Assembly: GCF_016722765.1 (NCBI RefSeq) | Contig: NZ_JAEQND010000009.1 | Coordinates: forward strand, 165,001 to 229,000 | Source: Ramlibacter alkalitolerans | GTDB taxonomy: Bacteria > Pseudomonadota > Gammaproteobacteria > Burkholderiales > Burkholderiaceae_C | Direction of reading: 5' to 3' | DNA length: 64,000 bases | Shown: piece by piece, positions 11,654 through 21,278 of the stretch | How the letters are laid out: every line of letters begins with the position of its first letter | Position numbering within the stretch: position 1 is the stretch's first letter | The notes under the pieces: model-generated | Seen by the model: the letters and a program-made list of their open reading frames with translations, nothing else | Told to the model about the DNA's origin: nothing | Databases searched by the model: none | Program-made: the position numbers and the translations under genes

Positions 11654-12463
11654 GTGGCGCCGGACGCAGCCGTGCGCGCGCTGGTCGAGGACGGCATCAC
11701 GGCGTGCAAGGGCGCTTTCCCGCGCGCCTGGGTCGAGGACCTGCGCGAGGACATGATGACCGCCTTCTGGGACGCGATCCAGCGCCCCGGCGGTGCGGTG
11801 GGCCGCGGGCCGCGGCGCTGGTATGTCGAGGCGCATCCGCAGGCCTTCCGCGGCTTCGTCGACCTGGTGACGCATCCGTGGATCACGGCCCTGTGCGAAG
11901 CGGTGCTCGGCCCCGACTACGAGATCGTCGAGATCGGCCTGGACGTGCCCTTCCAGGGCGCGCAGTACCAGCCGTGGCACCGCGACTTCCCGGCGCCGCC
12001 AGCGTCCTATGAGCAGCACCGGATCACGTCGCTCGCGTTCAACCTCACGGGCGTCGACGTCACGCCCGACATGGGCCCGCTGGAGGTGGCGCACGGCACG
12101 CAGTGGGAAGCAGGCCTGGACTGGCAGGCCGGGATGTTCCCGCCGGACAGCGAATTCCCGCGCTACGAGGCGCGCGCCGTGCGCAAGTATCCGCAGGCGG
12201 GGGACGTGAGTTGCCGCTCGGCGCTGACGATCCACCGCGGCACGGCGCACGGCTCGCCGGTCGCCCGGCCGGTGCTCGTGCTTGGCGTCGATGCGCCCGG
12301 CGCCGGCCATGCGGCGCTGCACGACCTGACGGTGACGCCGGACTTCCATGCGGCGCTGCCCGAGAGCGTGCGCCGGCACCTGGTCTGCCGGGTGGTCGAC
12401 CGGCTGGAGCCCATCGTGCAGAAGCACCAGATCGAGGGCTTGGCGATGGGCGCGAAGGCCTGA
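11654..12463 (+). CDS. Phytanoyl-CoA dioxygenase (PhyH) family protein
   Basis: A 269-residue Fe(II)/2-oxoglutarate oxygenase-like protein on the PhyH double-stranded beta-helix fold. The iron-binding HxD is in YQPWHRDFPAP, and the distal histidine is probably in LTIHRGTAHGSP, with Arg/Ser after it suited to 2-oxoglutarate. PhyH members hydroxylate varied small substrates, so the substrate cannot be named. The GTG start at 11654 lies 5 bases after the small hypothetical gene and is preceded by an AGGAGGG sequence, so the two probably share a transcript. The convergent MFS gene ends 11 bases downstream. Confidence 0.85.
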   Translation: MAPDAAVRALVEDGITACKGAFPRAWVEDLREDMMTAFWDAIQRPGGAVGRGPRRWYVEAHPQAFRGFVDLVTHPWITALCEAVLGPDYEIVEIGLDVPFQGAQYQPWHRDFPAPPASYEQHRITSLAFNLTGVDVTPDMGPLEVAHGTQWEAGLDWQAGMFPPDSEFPRYEARAVRKYPQAGDVSCRSALTIHRGTAHGSPVARPVLVLGVDAPGAGHAALHDLTVTPDFHAALPESVRRHLVCRVVDRLEPIVQKHQIEGLAMGAKA

Positions 12464-12474
12464 GCGCGAGCCGC

Positions 12475-14466
12475 TCAGGCGACCTGGCGCGCGGCGGGCA
12501 GCAGCTGCGGGCCGACGCGGCGCAGCAGCTCCGCGAGGTCGGACTGGTGCTGCGGCGACCACTCGGCGAACAGCGCTTCGAGGTGCTTGCGCCGGGCCTG
12601 CACGACCTTCTCCAGGCTGGCGCAGCCGGCCCGCGTCAACTCCCAGCGGCCGGAGGGCTCGCGCAGCACCAGGCCCTTGCCGGCCAGCGCCTGCGCGCCG
12701 CGTTCCAGTTCCTCCAGCGAGAAAGGTGAGACCGGCTGCAGCTCCGCCAGCCGTGCATGCGGCGCTTCGTTCAGGCGCAGCAACAGCCAGGCGGCCTCGG
12801 GCGCCAGTGCCAGCCCGGCGCGCTGCACCACCAGTCCGACGTGGTGGCGGCGCAGGTCGCGGTCCATCACGGTCGCCAGGCCGCGCAGCAGTTCCTCGTC
12901 GGGCTCGGTGGCACGCGGCATGGCCATCGCCTGGCCGAGTTCCTCGCCGACATCGCCACTGGTCGCAGCGAGCGTCTCGCGCAGCGGCCGTGCGGGGAGC
13001 AGCCAGCTGAGGGCGAAACCGATCAGCGCGATCACCGCCGCGACGCGGAACACCAGGGCCATGGCCTGCGTGAAGACTTCGGCGTAGCCGGCACGCGCCG
13101 CCGCCGGCATCTGCGTGACCTCCTGCAGGTTGGGCATGTCCGCGCCGGCCGGCAGCCCGTGCGTCACCGCCAGCACGAACACCGCCCCCAGCACCGCGGT
13201 GCCCACGGCGCCGCCGATGGAGCGGAACAGGGTGCTGCCGGCGGTGGCGACGCCGAGGTCCTGGTACTCCACCGCGTTCTGCACCGCGATCACCAGCACC
13301 TGCATCACCAGCCCGATGCCCATTCCGAGCAGAAGGGCCATCACCAGCAGGAAGGGCAGCCCGCCATCGGCGCGCACGAACGACAGCGCGAACAGGGCGC
13401 AGGTCATGAGCGCGGTGCCGATGATCGGGAAGTGCCGGTAGCGTCCGGTGCGGCTGATCCACTGGCCCGAGACGATCGACGACAGCAGCATGCCGGCGAT
13501 GAGGGGCAGCATCTGCAGCCCCGCCGCGGTCGGCGTTTCGCCCTTGGCCACCTGCAGGAAGATCGGGATGTAGGTGACCGATCCGAACATCGCGAAGCCG
13601 ACCACCAGGCCGACGCCGCAGGCGACCTGGAAGGCGCGCTGGCGGAACAGGCGCAGCGGCAGGATCGGTTCTGCGGCGCGGCGCTCCACCAGTGGAAAGG
13701 CGATCAGCGCGAGCACGCCGACCACTGCGGCCGCCGGCAGCCAGGCGGAGTTCCAGGCCTCGCGCGAGGCCCCGACGTCGGCGACCAGCACCACCGCGGC
13801 CAGGCCGACGGCCAGCAGCACGGCACCGGCGTAGTCGATGCGCCGCTTGCCGGTGGCCGGAGCGGAGGGCAGCGTGGCAGCGACGAGGCCCAGCGCCACC
13901 AGGCCCAGCGGCAGGTTCAGGTAGAAGATCCAGCGCCACGACAGATGGGTGGCGAAGTAGCCGCCGATCACGGGGCCGGCCGCGCTGGCCAGGCCGAACA
14001 CGGCGCCGAACAGGCCCTGGTAGCGCCCGCGCTCGCGCGGCGGCAGCAGGTCCGCGACGACCGCCATCGCCGTCACCATGAGGCCACCGCCGCCGACGCC
14101 CTGCAGGGCGCGGAACACCACCAGCTGCGTCATGTTGCGGCTCAGGCCGCACAGCGCGGAGCCGACGAGGAAGATCACCACCGAGATCTGCAGCATGCGC
14201 TTGCGGCCGAACAGGTCGCCCAGCTTGCCGTACACGGGCGTCACCACCGTCTGCGCGAGCAGGTAGGCCGTCACCACCCACGACAGGCGCTCCAGTCCGC
14301 CCAGTTCGCCGACGATCACCGGCAGCGCCGTGCCGACGATGGTCTGGTCCAGGGCGGCCAGCAGCATGGAGATCAACAGCCCGCCGATGGCGGGCATCAC
14401 ATTGCGCGGGGACGAGGGAGCAGCCGGCTCGGCAGCGCCGGCGTGGGTTCGAGGTGCGGTAGCCAC
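12475..14466 (-). CDS. MFS drug exporter (DHA2 type) with C-terminal MarR-like winged-helix domain
   Basis: A 663-residue protein. Residues from about 25 to 500 form a 14-helix drug:H+ antiporter with its family motifs: [13 protein letters not shown] in helix 1, [12 protein letters not shown] in the 2-3 loop and the motif C region [16 protein letters not shown]. After the last helix ([13 protein letters not shown]) come about 150 soluble residues that look like a MarR winged helix: [34 protein letters not shown] (recognition helix and wing) and [17 protein letters not shown]-binding-type domain fused to an exporter is unusual. The GTG start at 14466 is preferred for length; ATG 14397 is possible, and neither has a clear ribosome site. 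Confidence 0.85.
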   Translation of the reverse strand: MATAPRTHAGAAEPAAPSSPRNVMPAIGGLLISMLLAALDQTIVGTALPVIVGELGGLERLSWVVTAYLLAQTVVTPVYGKLGDLFGRKRMLQISVVIFLVGSALCGLSRNMTQLVVFRALQGVGGGGLMVTAMAVVADLLPPRERGRYQGLFGAVFGLASAAGPVIGGYFATHLSWRWIFYLNLPLGLVALGLVAATLPSAPATGKRRIDYAGAVLLAVGLAAVVLVADVGASREAWNSAWLPAAAVVGVLALIAFPLVERRAAEPILPLRLFRQRAFQVACGVGLVVGFAMFGSVTYIPIFLQVAKGETPTAAGLQMLPLIAGMLLSSIVSGQWISRTGRYRHFPIIGTALMTCALFALSFVRADGGLPFLLVMALLLGMGIGLVMQVLVIAVQNAVEYQDLGVATAGSTLFRSIGGAVGTAVLGAVFVLAVTHGLPAGADMPNLQEVTQMPAAARAGYAEVFTQAMALVFRVAAVIALIGFALSWLLPARPLRETLAATSGDVGEELGQAMAMPRATEPDEELLRGLATVMDRDLRRHHVGLVVQRAGLALAPEAAWLLLRLNEAPHARLAELQPVSPFSLEELERGAQALAGKGLVLREPSGRWELTRAGCASLEKVVQARRKHLEALFAEWSPQHQSDLAELLRRVGPQLLPAARQVA

Positions 14467-14538
14467 GCGGGGCAGGGTAGATGAGCCGATGCGCCTGCGA
14501 CGTAGGACGTGTGCGGCAACAGGCGAAGAACAGGTTCT

Positions 14539-14559
14539 GCGACGTTTTTGGCGACGTTT
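14539..14559. promoter_or_regulatory. Paired GCGACGTTT direct repeats upstream of the MFS gene
   Basis: Two identical 9-base repeats (14539-14547 and 14551-14559) lie 73-93 bases upstream of the MFS start, separated by 3 bases, so their spacing is about one helical turn. This could be a binding site for a regulator, perhaps the MFS protein's own winged-helix domain. There is no direct evidence. Confidence 0.3.
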
Positions 14560-14615
14560 CGTAACGCTCCGCGCGTCCTGGTGCGGCCCAGAGGCCACCG
14601 AGTCCGAAGCGCGCT

Positions 14616-16577
14616 TCAGTGCGCCTGCGAGCGCACCCCCCCACGCCGGCTCGCCAGCACCGTCACCGCGATCAGCACCAGCACCAGCGCCTGTGCGGCC
14701 AGCCCTTGCGCGTTGGGGTGGATGCCGAGGATGGGGACGGAAACGAAGGCCGCCGGCGTGGACTGGAGGATGCCGGCTTCCTGCAGCGCGGCCACGCCGT
14801 TGCCGACGAAGACGACCGCCATCACCACCAGCAGCGCGGAGGTCACGGTGAAGAAGGGGCCGATCGGCAGCCGCGCGCTGTACTTCAGGATCACCCACGC
14901 CAGTGCCCCCAGCAGCGCCATCGCCGCGGCGATGCCGGCGAGCACGGGCGCGTGCCCCTCGGGCCCGGCCTGCGCCCACAGCGTCTGGTAGAACAGCACG
15001 ATCTCGAACAGCTCGCGGTACACGGCCAGGAAGGAGATGCCGGCCATCGCCCAGAGCGTCTGCTTGCCCAGGGCCGCCGTGACGTGTTCGCGGATGAAGG
15101 CCTGCCAGGCCTGCGCGTACGAGCGCTTGTGCAGCCAGAAACCGACGTACAGCAGCATGGCGGCGGCGAGCAGGGCCGAGATGCCTTCGGTGAGTTCGCG
15201 ATTGGCGCCCGTGATCTCCCACAGGTAGCTGGCGACGACCCAGGTGGCCAGCCCCAGCAGCACGGCGCCTATCCAGCCGGCGTGGATGTAGGGCAGGGCA
15301 TCGCGCCGGCCGGTCTTGACGACGAAGGCGATGATGGCCGCCAGCACGAGGATCGCCTCCAGGCCCTCGCGCAGCAGGATCAGCAGCGAACTGACGAAGG
15401 CCGCTTCGGTGGATAGCGCGTCGCCGGACAGGCGCTCGCCGGCGCGCGCCAGCAGCGACTCGATCCGGTCCACCTGCGCCGCCACCGCTGCCGCCGGCTG
15501 GCCGGTGTCGATGGCGGAGCGCAGGGCCATCATCTCGCGCTCGGTCTCGGTGCGCAGCGGGGCGTCGATGTTGTCCAGGCTGGCCTCGATCAGCTCGAAG
15601 CCTTCGAGGTAGGCGGAGATCGCGAGCTGGCGCGCACCGGCGGCGTCGCCGCGCTGGTAGGCGGCCAGGGATTCGCGCAGTTTCGCGCGGGTGAAGTCCA
15701 GCGGCGCCGGGCGGGCGGCTTGCAGGGCCTCCGGATGCGCCGTGAGCCAGGCCCGCACGGTGTCCAGCGCCGGGCCGCCCTGCTGGCGGACGTCGCGCGG
15801 CGCCTGCGTCACCAGGGCGCGCAAGGTGCCGAGCTGCTCCTTGCCCTTGCCCTCGCGCCACAGGGCTTCACCCTGGCGCAGCGCTTCCTGCGGCGTGCGC
15901 AGGGTGCCGGCGAGGAAGGCGAGCGCCCAGCGGTCCGCCTCCGGCAGCTCGGTGAAGGCGCGCATCGGCGTGCCCGCCACGCCGAGGGTGATGGTGTTGT
16001 AGAGGCCGTAGAGGCTGCGCTGCTCCATGCGCGCGGCGTCGTGGAAGTTGCTGGGCGCCGGCTCCATGCCCTTGGCGGCCGGACCGTCGCCGCGGCCTTC
16101 GGCGCCGTGGCAGGCCGTGCACTGCGCCTGGAAGATGGCCTGCGCCCGGCGCAGGTCCGGGGCCTGGCGCGGCGCCGTCGTCAGCTTGTAGATGCGCACC
16201 AGGTCCGCCATCACGGTGCGCGCCTGCGCGGCGACCTCCGGGCCGGCCGCCTTGGCATCGACGCGCGCCAGCAGCTCGCGGCCCTTGGCCAGCAACGCCG
16301 GCTGTTCGGGCTTGGCCGGAAGCTGCGCCAGCAACGCCAGCGAGCGCGCCACGAATTCGCGCTGCTCCTGGTATTCGCTCTCGTCCGCCACCTTGCCGTC
16401 CTTCACCGCTTGCGGATAGTCGACGCTGACGTAGTCCAGCATGTGGATCACCGTCTGCGCCTGTTCCTCGCTGGCCTGGGCGTGGACGGCGGGACTGAGG
16501 ATGCACGCCAGGAGCAGGGCTGCGAGCAGCCGCAGGCAGGCAGCAAGGAGGGGCGGAGCGCTGTGGGATGGATTCAT
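14616..16577 (-). CDS. Cytochrome c-FTR1 fusion iron permease
   Basis: A 653-residue membrane protein for high-affinity iron uptake. It begins with a signal sequence (to about residue 33), then a periplasmic helical region containing a class I cytochrome c with CTACH (Cys153, Cys156, His157) and a likely Met ligand in AGTPMRAF. From about residue 385 there is an FTR1 permease of seven helices with the two iron-coordinating motifs REGLE and RELFE. In related systems iron is oxidised or reduced during transport, and the attached haem could pass electrons. A Fur-like palindrome lies 48 bases upstream. It appears to be a single-gene unit without efeO/efeB. Confidence 0.92.
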   Translation of the reverse strand: MNPSHSAPPLLAACLRLLAALLLACILSPAVHAQASEEQAQTVIHMLDYVSVDYPQAVKDGKVADESEYQEQREFVARSLALLAQLPAKPEQPALLAKGRELLARVDAKAAGPEVAAQARTVMADLVRIYKLTTAPRQAPDLRRAQAIFQAQCTACHGAEGRGDGPAAKGMEPAPSNFHDAARMEQRSLYGLYNTITLGVAGTPMRAFTELPEADRWALAFLAGTLRTPQEALRQGEALWREGKGKEQLGTLRALVTQAPRDVRQQGGPALDTVRAWLTAHPEALQAARPAPLDFTRAKLRESLAAYQRGDAAGARQLAISAYLEGFELIEASLDNIDAPLRTETEREMMALRSAIDTGQPAAAVAAQVDRIESLLARAGERLSGDALSTEAAFVSSLLILLREGLEAILVLAAIIAFVVKTGRRDALPYIHAGWIGAVLLGLATWVVASYLWEITGANRELTEGISALLAAAMLLYVGFWLHKRSYAQAWQAFIREHVTAALGKQTLWAMAGISFLAVYRELFEIVLFYQTLWAQAGPEGHAPVLAGIAAAMALLGALAWVILKYSARLPIGPFFTVTSALLVVMAVVFVGNGVAALQEAGILQSTPAAFVSVPILGIHPNAQGLAAQALVLVLIAVTVLASRRGGVRSQAH

Positions 16578-16624
16578 GGCGGTGGACGGAGCGCCGCCGT
16601 CGGCGGCCCCGTCACCGCATCATA

Positions 16625-16641
16625 ATGCGAATTATTCGCAT
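16625..16641. promoter_or_regulatory. Fur-like palindrome upstream of the iron permease
   Basis: An inverted repeat of 8-1-8 bases, ATGCGAAT-T-ATTCGCAT, lies 48 bases before the FTR1 gene start. It resembles the AATGCGAATnATTCGCATT type of Fur box known from beta- and gammaproteobacteria, so repression by Fur with iron is likely. Confidence 0.65.
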
Positions 16642-16647
16642 CTGAGA

Positions 16648-16668
16648 GACCGGCCACGATGGCCGGTC
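16648..16668 (-). terminator. Hairpin after the NCS1 permease gene
   Basis: GACCGGCC-ACGAT-GGCCGGTC forms an 8-bp stem 15 bases after the permease stop codon on the minus strand. It lacks a strong T-run, so it may be a weak terminator or 3'-end stabiliser. It sits next to the Fur-like site. Confidence 0.4.
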
Positions 16669-16682
16669 ATTCCGCCGCGACC

Positions 16683-18164
16683 TCAGGCGCTGCGCGTGAT
16701 CTCGTCGGCTGCCACTTCCGGCAGCATGCGCAGGGCCCAATAGGCGCCGCCGCCGATCGCCACGCCGAAGAACCAGCCGTACAGCCCCCACCACGCGGGC
16801 AGCAGGTTGCTGAAGTTCGGCAGCACGGTGGAGAACAGGATGCCGACCCCGGCGGCCACGAGTGCCTTCACGTGCCAGCCGCCCTGGTAGCGGTAGCGGC
16901 CGTGCTCGCGGTACAGGTCGTCGACGTGGATCCTGCCGCGCGCGACGAGGTAGTAGTCCACCATGATGATCCCGAACAGCGGCCCCATGGTGGACCCGAT
17001 GGCGCCCACGAAGCCGGCGGCGCTGCCTTCCCAGGGCGCGAAGGGATACAGCACCAGCGCGATCAGGGCCGCGATGTAGCCGCCGCGGTTGAAGCTGATC
17101 GCACGCGGGAAGGTGTTGGAGATGTCGAAGGCCGCCGAGACGAAGTTCGCCACCACGTTGATCCCCAGCGTGGCGACGCAGAAGGTCAAGGCAGCGATGG
17201 CGGCCAGCAGCCAGCTGTCGAAGCGGGCAGAGATCTGGTCGGGATGGATCAGCACCTCGCCATACACCTTGAAGGCCGCGATGGTCGTCACGCCGGCGAC
17301 CAGCGAGAACAGCAGCAGGTTCACCGGCAGGCCCCACAGGTTGCCCTGCTTCACCGCCCGCTCGTCCTTCGCGTAGCGGGTGAAGTCACAGAAGTTCAGG
17401 TACAAGGCCGCGAAGTAGGTGATCCAGACCGCCGCCACGGCCAGCAGCGAGGTCAGGGAGCCCGGCGTGCCGGGAACGCCTGCGTCCTTCGTCTTTTCCA
17501 GCAGCACGTCCTGCGGGATGCCGCTGGTGAAGGAGAAACCGCCCGCCTTGACGACGAGGCCGATCGCCAGCACCAGCATCGCAAGCCAGACGCCCGGGCC
17601 GGCCCAGTCCTGGAAGCGGCGCACCGTCTCCATCCCGCGCTGGATGATCAGCAGCTGCAGCGCCCAGACCACCACGTAGCAGATCACCTCCAGGCCCGAG
17701 TGGCCGAGGAAATGCACGTCCTTGTGGAAGGCCATCATGTCGGGCGAGCGCGTGAGCAGCGCCACGATCGCGCCGGAGGCGGCCGCCGTCTGCGCGCCGT
17801 ACCAGAAGCAGGCGACGATCGCCCGCACGATGGCCGGGAAGTTCGCGCCCCACACGCCGAAGGAGGCGCGCGCCAGCACCGGGTAGGGCACGCCGGTGCG
17901 GGCACCCGCCAGGCCGACCAGCGTCATCAGCAGGTAGATGACGAGCGAGCCGATGCCGATCGCGAGCACGAAGTTGAGGAAACTCCCGCACAGCAGGAAG
18001 AGGCTCGCGGCGAGGTAGTAGCCCCACAGGCTGTGGACGTCGGAGGTCCAGACGTTGAAGATGCTGAAGGCGCCCCATTTGCGCTGGGCGGGCGTGGTCG
18101 GTGCCAGGTCCTCGTTGGTCAGCCCGGGACTGTAGGCCTTCGCGTTCCATTCGGGGTGTTCCAT
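16683..18164 (-). CDS. NCS1-family nucleobase/allantoin:cation symporter
   Basis: A 493-residue inner-membrane transporter with about 12 helices. It shows NCS1 features: a hydrophilic N-terminus with NEDLAPTTPAQRKW, FNVWTSDVHSLWGYYLAAS in helix 1, the conserved ARASFGVWGANFPAI around helix 3, and FWYGAQTAAASGAI. Family members import uracil, allantoin, hydantoins or purines with Na+ or H+. It is the last gene of the minus-strand purine operon, 84 bases after the M20 hydrolase, with a good AGGAG ribosome site. Context favours allantoin or another purine breakdown product as substrate. Confidence 0.9.
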   Translation of the reverse strand: MEHPEWNAKAYSPGLTNEDLAPTTPAQRKWGAFSIFNVWTSDVHSLWGYYLAASLFLLCGSFLNFVLAIGIGSLVIYLLMTLVGLAGARTGVPYPVLARASFGVWGANFPAIVRAIVACFWYGAQTAAASGAIVALLTRSPDMMAFHKDVHFLGHSGLEVICYVVVWALQLLIIQRGMETVRRFQDWAGPGVWLAMLVLAIGLVVKAGGFSFTSGIPQDVLLEKTKDAGVPGTPGSLTSLLAVAAVWITYFAALYLNFCDFTRYAKDERAVKQGNLWGLPVNLLLFSLVAGVTTIAAFKVYGEVLIHPDQISARFDSWLLAAIAALTFCVATLGINVVANFVSAAFDISNTFPRAISFNRGGYIAALIALVLYPFAPWEGSAAGFVGAIGSTMGPLFGIIMVDYYLVARGRIHVDDLYREHGRYRYQGGWHVKALVAAGVGILFSTVLPNFSNLLPAWWGLYGWFFGVAIGGGAYWALRMLPEVAADEITRSA

Positions 18165-18248
18165 GCATGCTCCTGGTGTGGATCTCCCAATCCGACGCCA
18201 TCCCCGGAGGCGCGTTCGCGTGCCGGCAGTGTGCTGGCAATCCCCGCT

Positions 18249-19472
18249 TCAGCGCAAGAGGTCCAGCAGCGTGCGCGCGACCACCTTGGTGGCGCGCCGC
18301 AGGTCCTCGAGTTGCAGGTGTTCGTCGGCGCGCTTGGCGTTGGACTCGAGCACGGTGCGCGGACCGGCCCCGTAGATCACGCCCGGGATGCCCGCTTCGC
18401 CGTACAGGCGCACGTCGGTGTACAGCGGCGTGCCCATCGCGGCGATGTCGACGCCGAACAGTTCCTTGCCATGCTTCTGCAGGGCCGCCACCAGCGGCTG
18501 CTGGCCGGCCGTGGGCTGGAGCGCATTCGCCAGCAGCAGGCGCTTGATGTCGACCGTGATGCCGGGGCTCTGCGCCGCCGCGTCGGCGATCGCCTGCCGC
18601 ACCGCGGCCTCCACCTGCTGGGGGTTCTCTTCCGGGATCATGCGGCGGTCCAGCTTGAAGACCACCTTGCCGGGCACGACGTTGGTGTTGGTGCCGCCCT
18701 CGATGCGTCCGACGTTCAGGTACGGATGGTTGATGCCGGGCACGCCGGAGCGCAGTTGCCGGTACTGCGCGTTGAGCGCATAGAGCGCGTGCAGGATCTT
18801 CACCGCCGCCTGCAGGGCGTCGACGCCGGTGTCCGGGATCGCCGCGTGCGCCATCCGGCCGTGGACGGTCACCTCGAGCTGCAGGCAGCCGTTGTGCGCC
18901 GTCACCACCTCGTAGCTGAAACCGGCCGCGATCAGGAGGTCGGGCTTCGTCAGTCCCTTCGCGAGCAGCCAGCGCGGGCCGAGTTCGCCGCCGACTTCCT
19001 CGTCGTAGGTGAAGTGCAGTTCGATGCTGCCGTTCAGCGGGACCTGCAGCGCCTCCAGCGCGCAGACGGCGAAGGTGTAGCTGGCGAAGTCGCTCTTGCT
19101 CACGGCCGCGGCACGGCCGTAGATCCGGCCGTCTTGGATATCGCCGCCATAGGGGTCGTGGGTCCAACCTTCGCCGGGCGCGACCACGTCGCCGTGCGCG
19201 TTCAGCGCGATGGTGCGGCCCGCGCCATAGCGACGGCGCACGATCAGGTTGGTGATGGACTGCAGGCCGCGCGCCTTCACTTCGGCTTCCGGCACCGGGT
19301 GCCGTTCCGCCGCCATGCCGATCTCCTCCAGCAGTTCCGCCGTGCGCTCGGCATGCGGCGCGTTGTTGCCGGGGGGCGTGTCGGTGGGCACGCGCACCAG
19401 CTGCTGCAGGAAGCGCACTTCCTCGTCGAAGTGCGCGTCGATCCAGGCGTCGAGCCGTTGGTAGTCGTTCAT
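18249..19472 (-). CDS. M20-family amidohydrolase/deacylase (ArgE/DapE-like)
   Basis: A 407-residue zinc hydrolase of the M20 fold. Visible metal-site elements are the His and Asp of NAHGDVVAPGEGW and the Glu pair of TYDEEVGGEL, plus a late His in the dimerisation/catalytic domain. The usual metal-bridging Asp of the GRGxxDxKG block is not seen: the block reads YGRAAAVSKSDFASY. It begins within the stop of the uraD/allC fusion (ATGA) and precedes the NCS1 permease. Context suggests a late ureide step such as ureidoglycolate or ureidoglycine hydrolysis, but this is inference; an unrelated N-acyl amino acid hydrolase is possible. Confidence 0.85.
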   Translation of the reverse strand: MNDYQRLDAWIDAHFDEEVRFLQQLVRVPTDTPPGNNAPHAERTAELLEEIGMAAERHPVPEAEVKARGLQSITNLIVRRRYGAGRTIALNAHGDVVAPGEGWTHDPYGGDIQDGRIYGRAAAVSKSDFASYTFAVCALEALQVPLNGSIELHFTYDEEVGGELGPRWLLAKGLTKPDLLIAAGFSYEVVTAHNGCLQLEVTVHGRMAHAAIPDTGVDALQAAVKILHALYALNAQYRQLRSGVPGINHPYLNVGRIEGGTNTNVVPGKVVFKLDRRMIPEENPQQVEAAVRQAIADAAAQSPGITVDIKRLLLANALQPTAGQQPLVAALQKHGKELFGVDIAAMGTPLYTDVRLYGEAGIPGVIYGAGPRTVLESNAKRADEHLQLEDLRRATKVVARTLLDLLR

Positions 19473-21277
19473 TGCATTTCTTCCGCGAGCTGCGCGAGCA
19501 GGTGCTGGAACGCCCGCACGCCGAGTTCGATGTCGTCGCTGGTGCTGGATTCCAGCGGGTTGTGGCTGATGCCGGCGTTCTGGCCGCGCACGAACAGCAT
19601 CGCCTGCGGCATCACGTCGTGCAGCTTCATGGCGTCGTGGCCGGCGCCGCTGGGCATGCGGTGCAGCGGCAGGCCCAGCGAATGCACCGCGCCTTCCCAG
19701 CGGGCCTGCCAGGGCGCTGCGCTCGGCGCCGCGGCGGCGCACATGGTCTCCTCGACGCTGGAGCGCAGCCCGCGGCGCTCGCAGATCTCCTGCAGCTTCG
19801 CGAGCACGTCGGCCACCAGCGCGTCGCGCTGCGGGTCCTGCGGCGCGCGCAGGTCGAGCGAGAAGACGCAGCGCCCCGGCACCACGTTGATCGATCCGTT
19901 CGGCACTTCGAGGATGCCGATGGTGCCGACCGAATCGCCGTCGCGTGCCGCGCGCTGCTCGATGAAGAAGGCCAGTTCCCCGACGGCGACGGCAGCATCG
20001 CGCCGGCGGTTCATCGGTGTCGTGCCGGCGTGACTGGCCATGCCGGTCACCTCGCACAGGTAGCGCACGCCGCCGTTGATGGAGGTGACGATGCCGAGCG
20101 GCAGGTCCAGCTCGTTGAGCACGGGACCCTGCTCGATGTGCACTTCGACGAAGCCGAGGTAGCGTGCCGGGTCGCGCTTCAGTGCCGATATCGCTTCCGT
20201 GCTCGCCGGCAGGCCGGCTTCGCGCATGGCCTCGCGCATCGTGATGCCCTGTGCATCCTTCTGCTCCAGCCAGCGTGCATCGAAGTGCCCCGTCAGCGCA
20301 CCGGACCCCAGGAAGGTGGCCTTGTAGCGCTGGCCTTCCTCCTCCGCGAACCCGACCACCTCGATCCCGAAGGGCAGCCGCCGGTCGGCGCGGGCGAGTT
20401 CGCGCACGCAGGCCATCGGCGTGAAGATGCCGAGCCGCCCGTCGTACTTGCCGCCGTTGCGCACCGTGTCGTAATGCGATCCCGTCAGAAGGTATCTCGC
20501 CCCCTCCCCCTCCGGGGGAGGGCTGGGGTGGGGGCGCTCCGGTGCATACCTTCCCACCACATTCCCCACCGCATCGATCGCCACCTCATCGAACCCGCAT
20601 TCCCTCATCGTCTCCGCGATCTCCTGCGCCGCCGCCCGATGCGCCGGCGTGAGGTACGTGACCGTCAGCTGCCCCTTCTCCGCGTAGCCCGGATCGCTGT
20701 GGCGCGCCAGGCTTTCCTGCCAGTCCCACACCAGGTTGCCCAGCGCCGGATCGACGCCGAACTTGTCGTTCAGCCGCAGTTCCACGATCCGGTGGATGTT
20801 GCGCAGCGCCTCGGCGCGCTCGAACTCCGGGTGGTTGTCCAGCCGCCGCGCGAAGGTCTCGATGATCTGCGCGCGCGTGAGCCCGGTGCCGCGCGGCCCG
20901 CGCACTGCGAGGATGAAGGGAAAGCCGAAGCGCGCGTTGTAGTCCGCATTGAGCTGCTGGATGCGCGCGAATTCCTCCGGCGTGCAGTCGCTCAGCCCCG
21001 CCTTGCCCTGCTCGTGGGTCGACTCGCTGGTGAGCGTCTTCGCCACCATGGCCTTGCCGGCGAGTTCCGGGTGGGCGCGGATCAGCGCCAGCTGCCTTTC
21101 GATGCCGGCTTCGCGCACGATGTCGGCCATCGCCTGCTTCAGGTGCCCGAGCGAGCGGAAGGGCCGCTGGGCCAGGGCCGCCTCCGCGATCCAGGGCGAG
21201 TGCTCGTAGAGGCCGTCGAGGAGGCGCGCCGCCTCGGCGCCGTCGGCGGCGTTGATCTGTTCGAGGGTGATGGCCAA
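19469..21277 (-). CDS. Fusion: OHCU decarboxylase (UraD) + allantoate amidohydrolase (AllC)
   Basis: A 602-residue bifunctional purine enzyme. Residues 1-175 are UraD, which decarboxylates OHCU to (S)-allantoin, with the catalytic His69 in RAHPELAGK and Glu89 in ESTHEQGKAGLSDC. Residues 180-602 are an M20 allantoate amidohydrolase, releasing CO2 and ammonia, with metal ligands in GSHYDT (His268, Asp270), Asp279 and the EEE at 312-314. Residues 247-261 (PHPSPPPEGEG) are encoded by a family B palindromic repeat inserted in frame. The start is TTG, one base after the puuE stop, with a strong AAGGAGG ribosome site. UraD and AllC act before and after allantoinase (PuuE), encoded just upstream. Confidence 0.92.
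   Translation of the reverse strand: MAITLEQINAADGAEAARLLDGLYEHSPWIAEAALAQRPFRSLGHLKQAMADIVREAGIERQLALIRAHPELAGKAMVAKTLTSESTHEQGKAGLSDCTPEEFARIQQLNADYNARFGFPFILAVRGPRGTGLTRAQIIETFARRLDNHPEFERAEALRNIHRIVELRLNDKFGVDPALGNLVWDWQESLARHSDPGYAEKGQLTVTYLTPAHRAAAQEIAETMRECGFDEVAIDAVGNVVGRYAPERPHPSPPPEGEGARYLLTGSHYDTVRNGGKYDGRLGIFTPMACVRELARADRRLPFGIEVVGFAEEEGQRYKATFLGSGALTGHFDARWLEQKDAQGITMREAMREAGLPASTEAISALKRDPARYLGFVEVHIEQGPVLNELDLPLGIVTSINGGVRYLCEVTGMASHAGTTPMNRRRDAAVAVGELAFFIEQRAARDGDSVGTIGILEVPNGSINVVPGRCVFSLDLRAPQDPQRDALVADVLAKLQEICERRGLRSSVEETMCAAAAPSAAPWQARWEGAVHSLGLPLHRMPSGAGHDAMKLHDVMPQAMLFVRGQNAGISHNPLESSTSDDIELGVRAFQHLLAQLAEEMQ
20499..20536. repeat. Family B palindromic repeat inside uraD/allC
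   Basis: The palindrome CCCTCCCCC-T-CCGGGGGAGGG with the adjoining GGCTGGGGTGGGGG lies inside the open frame of the fusion gene. On the coding strand it reads as CCCACCCCAGCCCTCCCCC and keeps the frame, adding about 15 residues between strands of the AllC domain. Confidence 0.8.
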
Positions 21278-21278
21278 C

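Noticed and set aside
14467..15861. An open frame extending the MFS protein upstream through the FTR1 gene
   Set aside because: It is in the wrong frame for FTR1, and the exporter motif begins at about residue 25 of the shorter form.
16659..20033. A 1,124-codon open frame opposite the purine operon
   Set aside because: It runs through the M20 and permease genes, which have clear family motifs, and has no recognisable domain.
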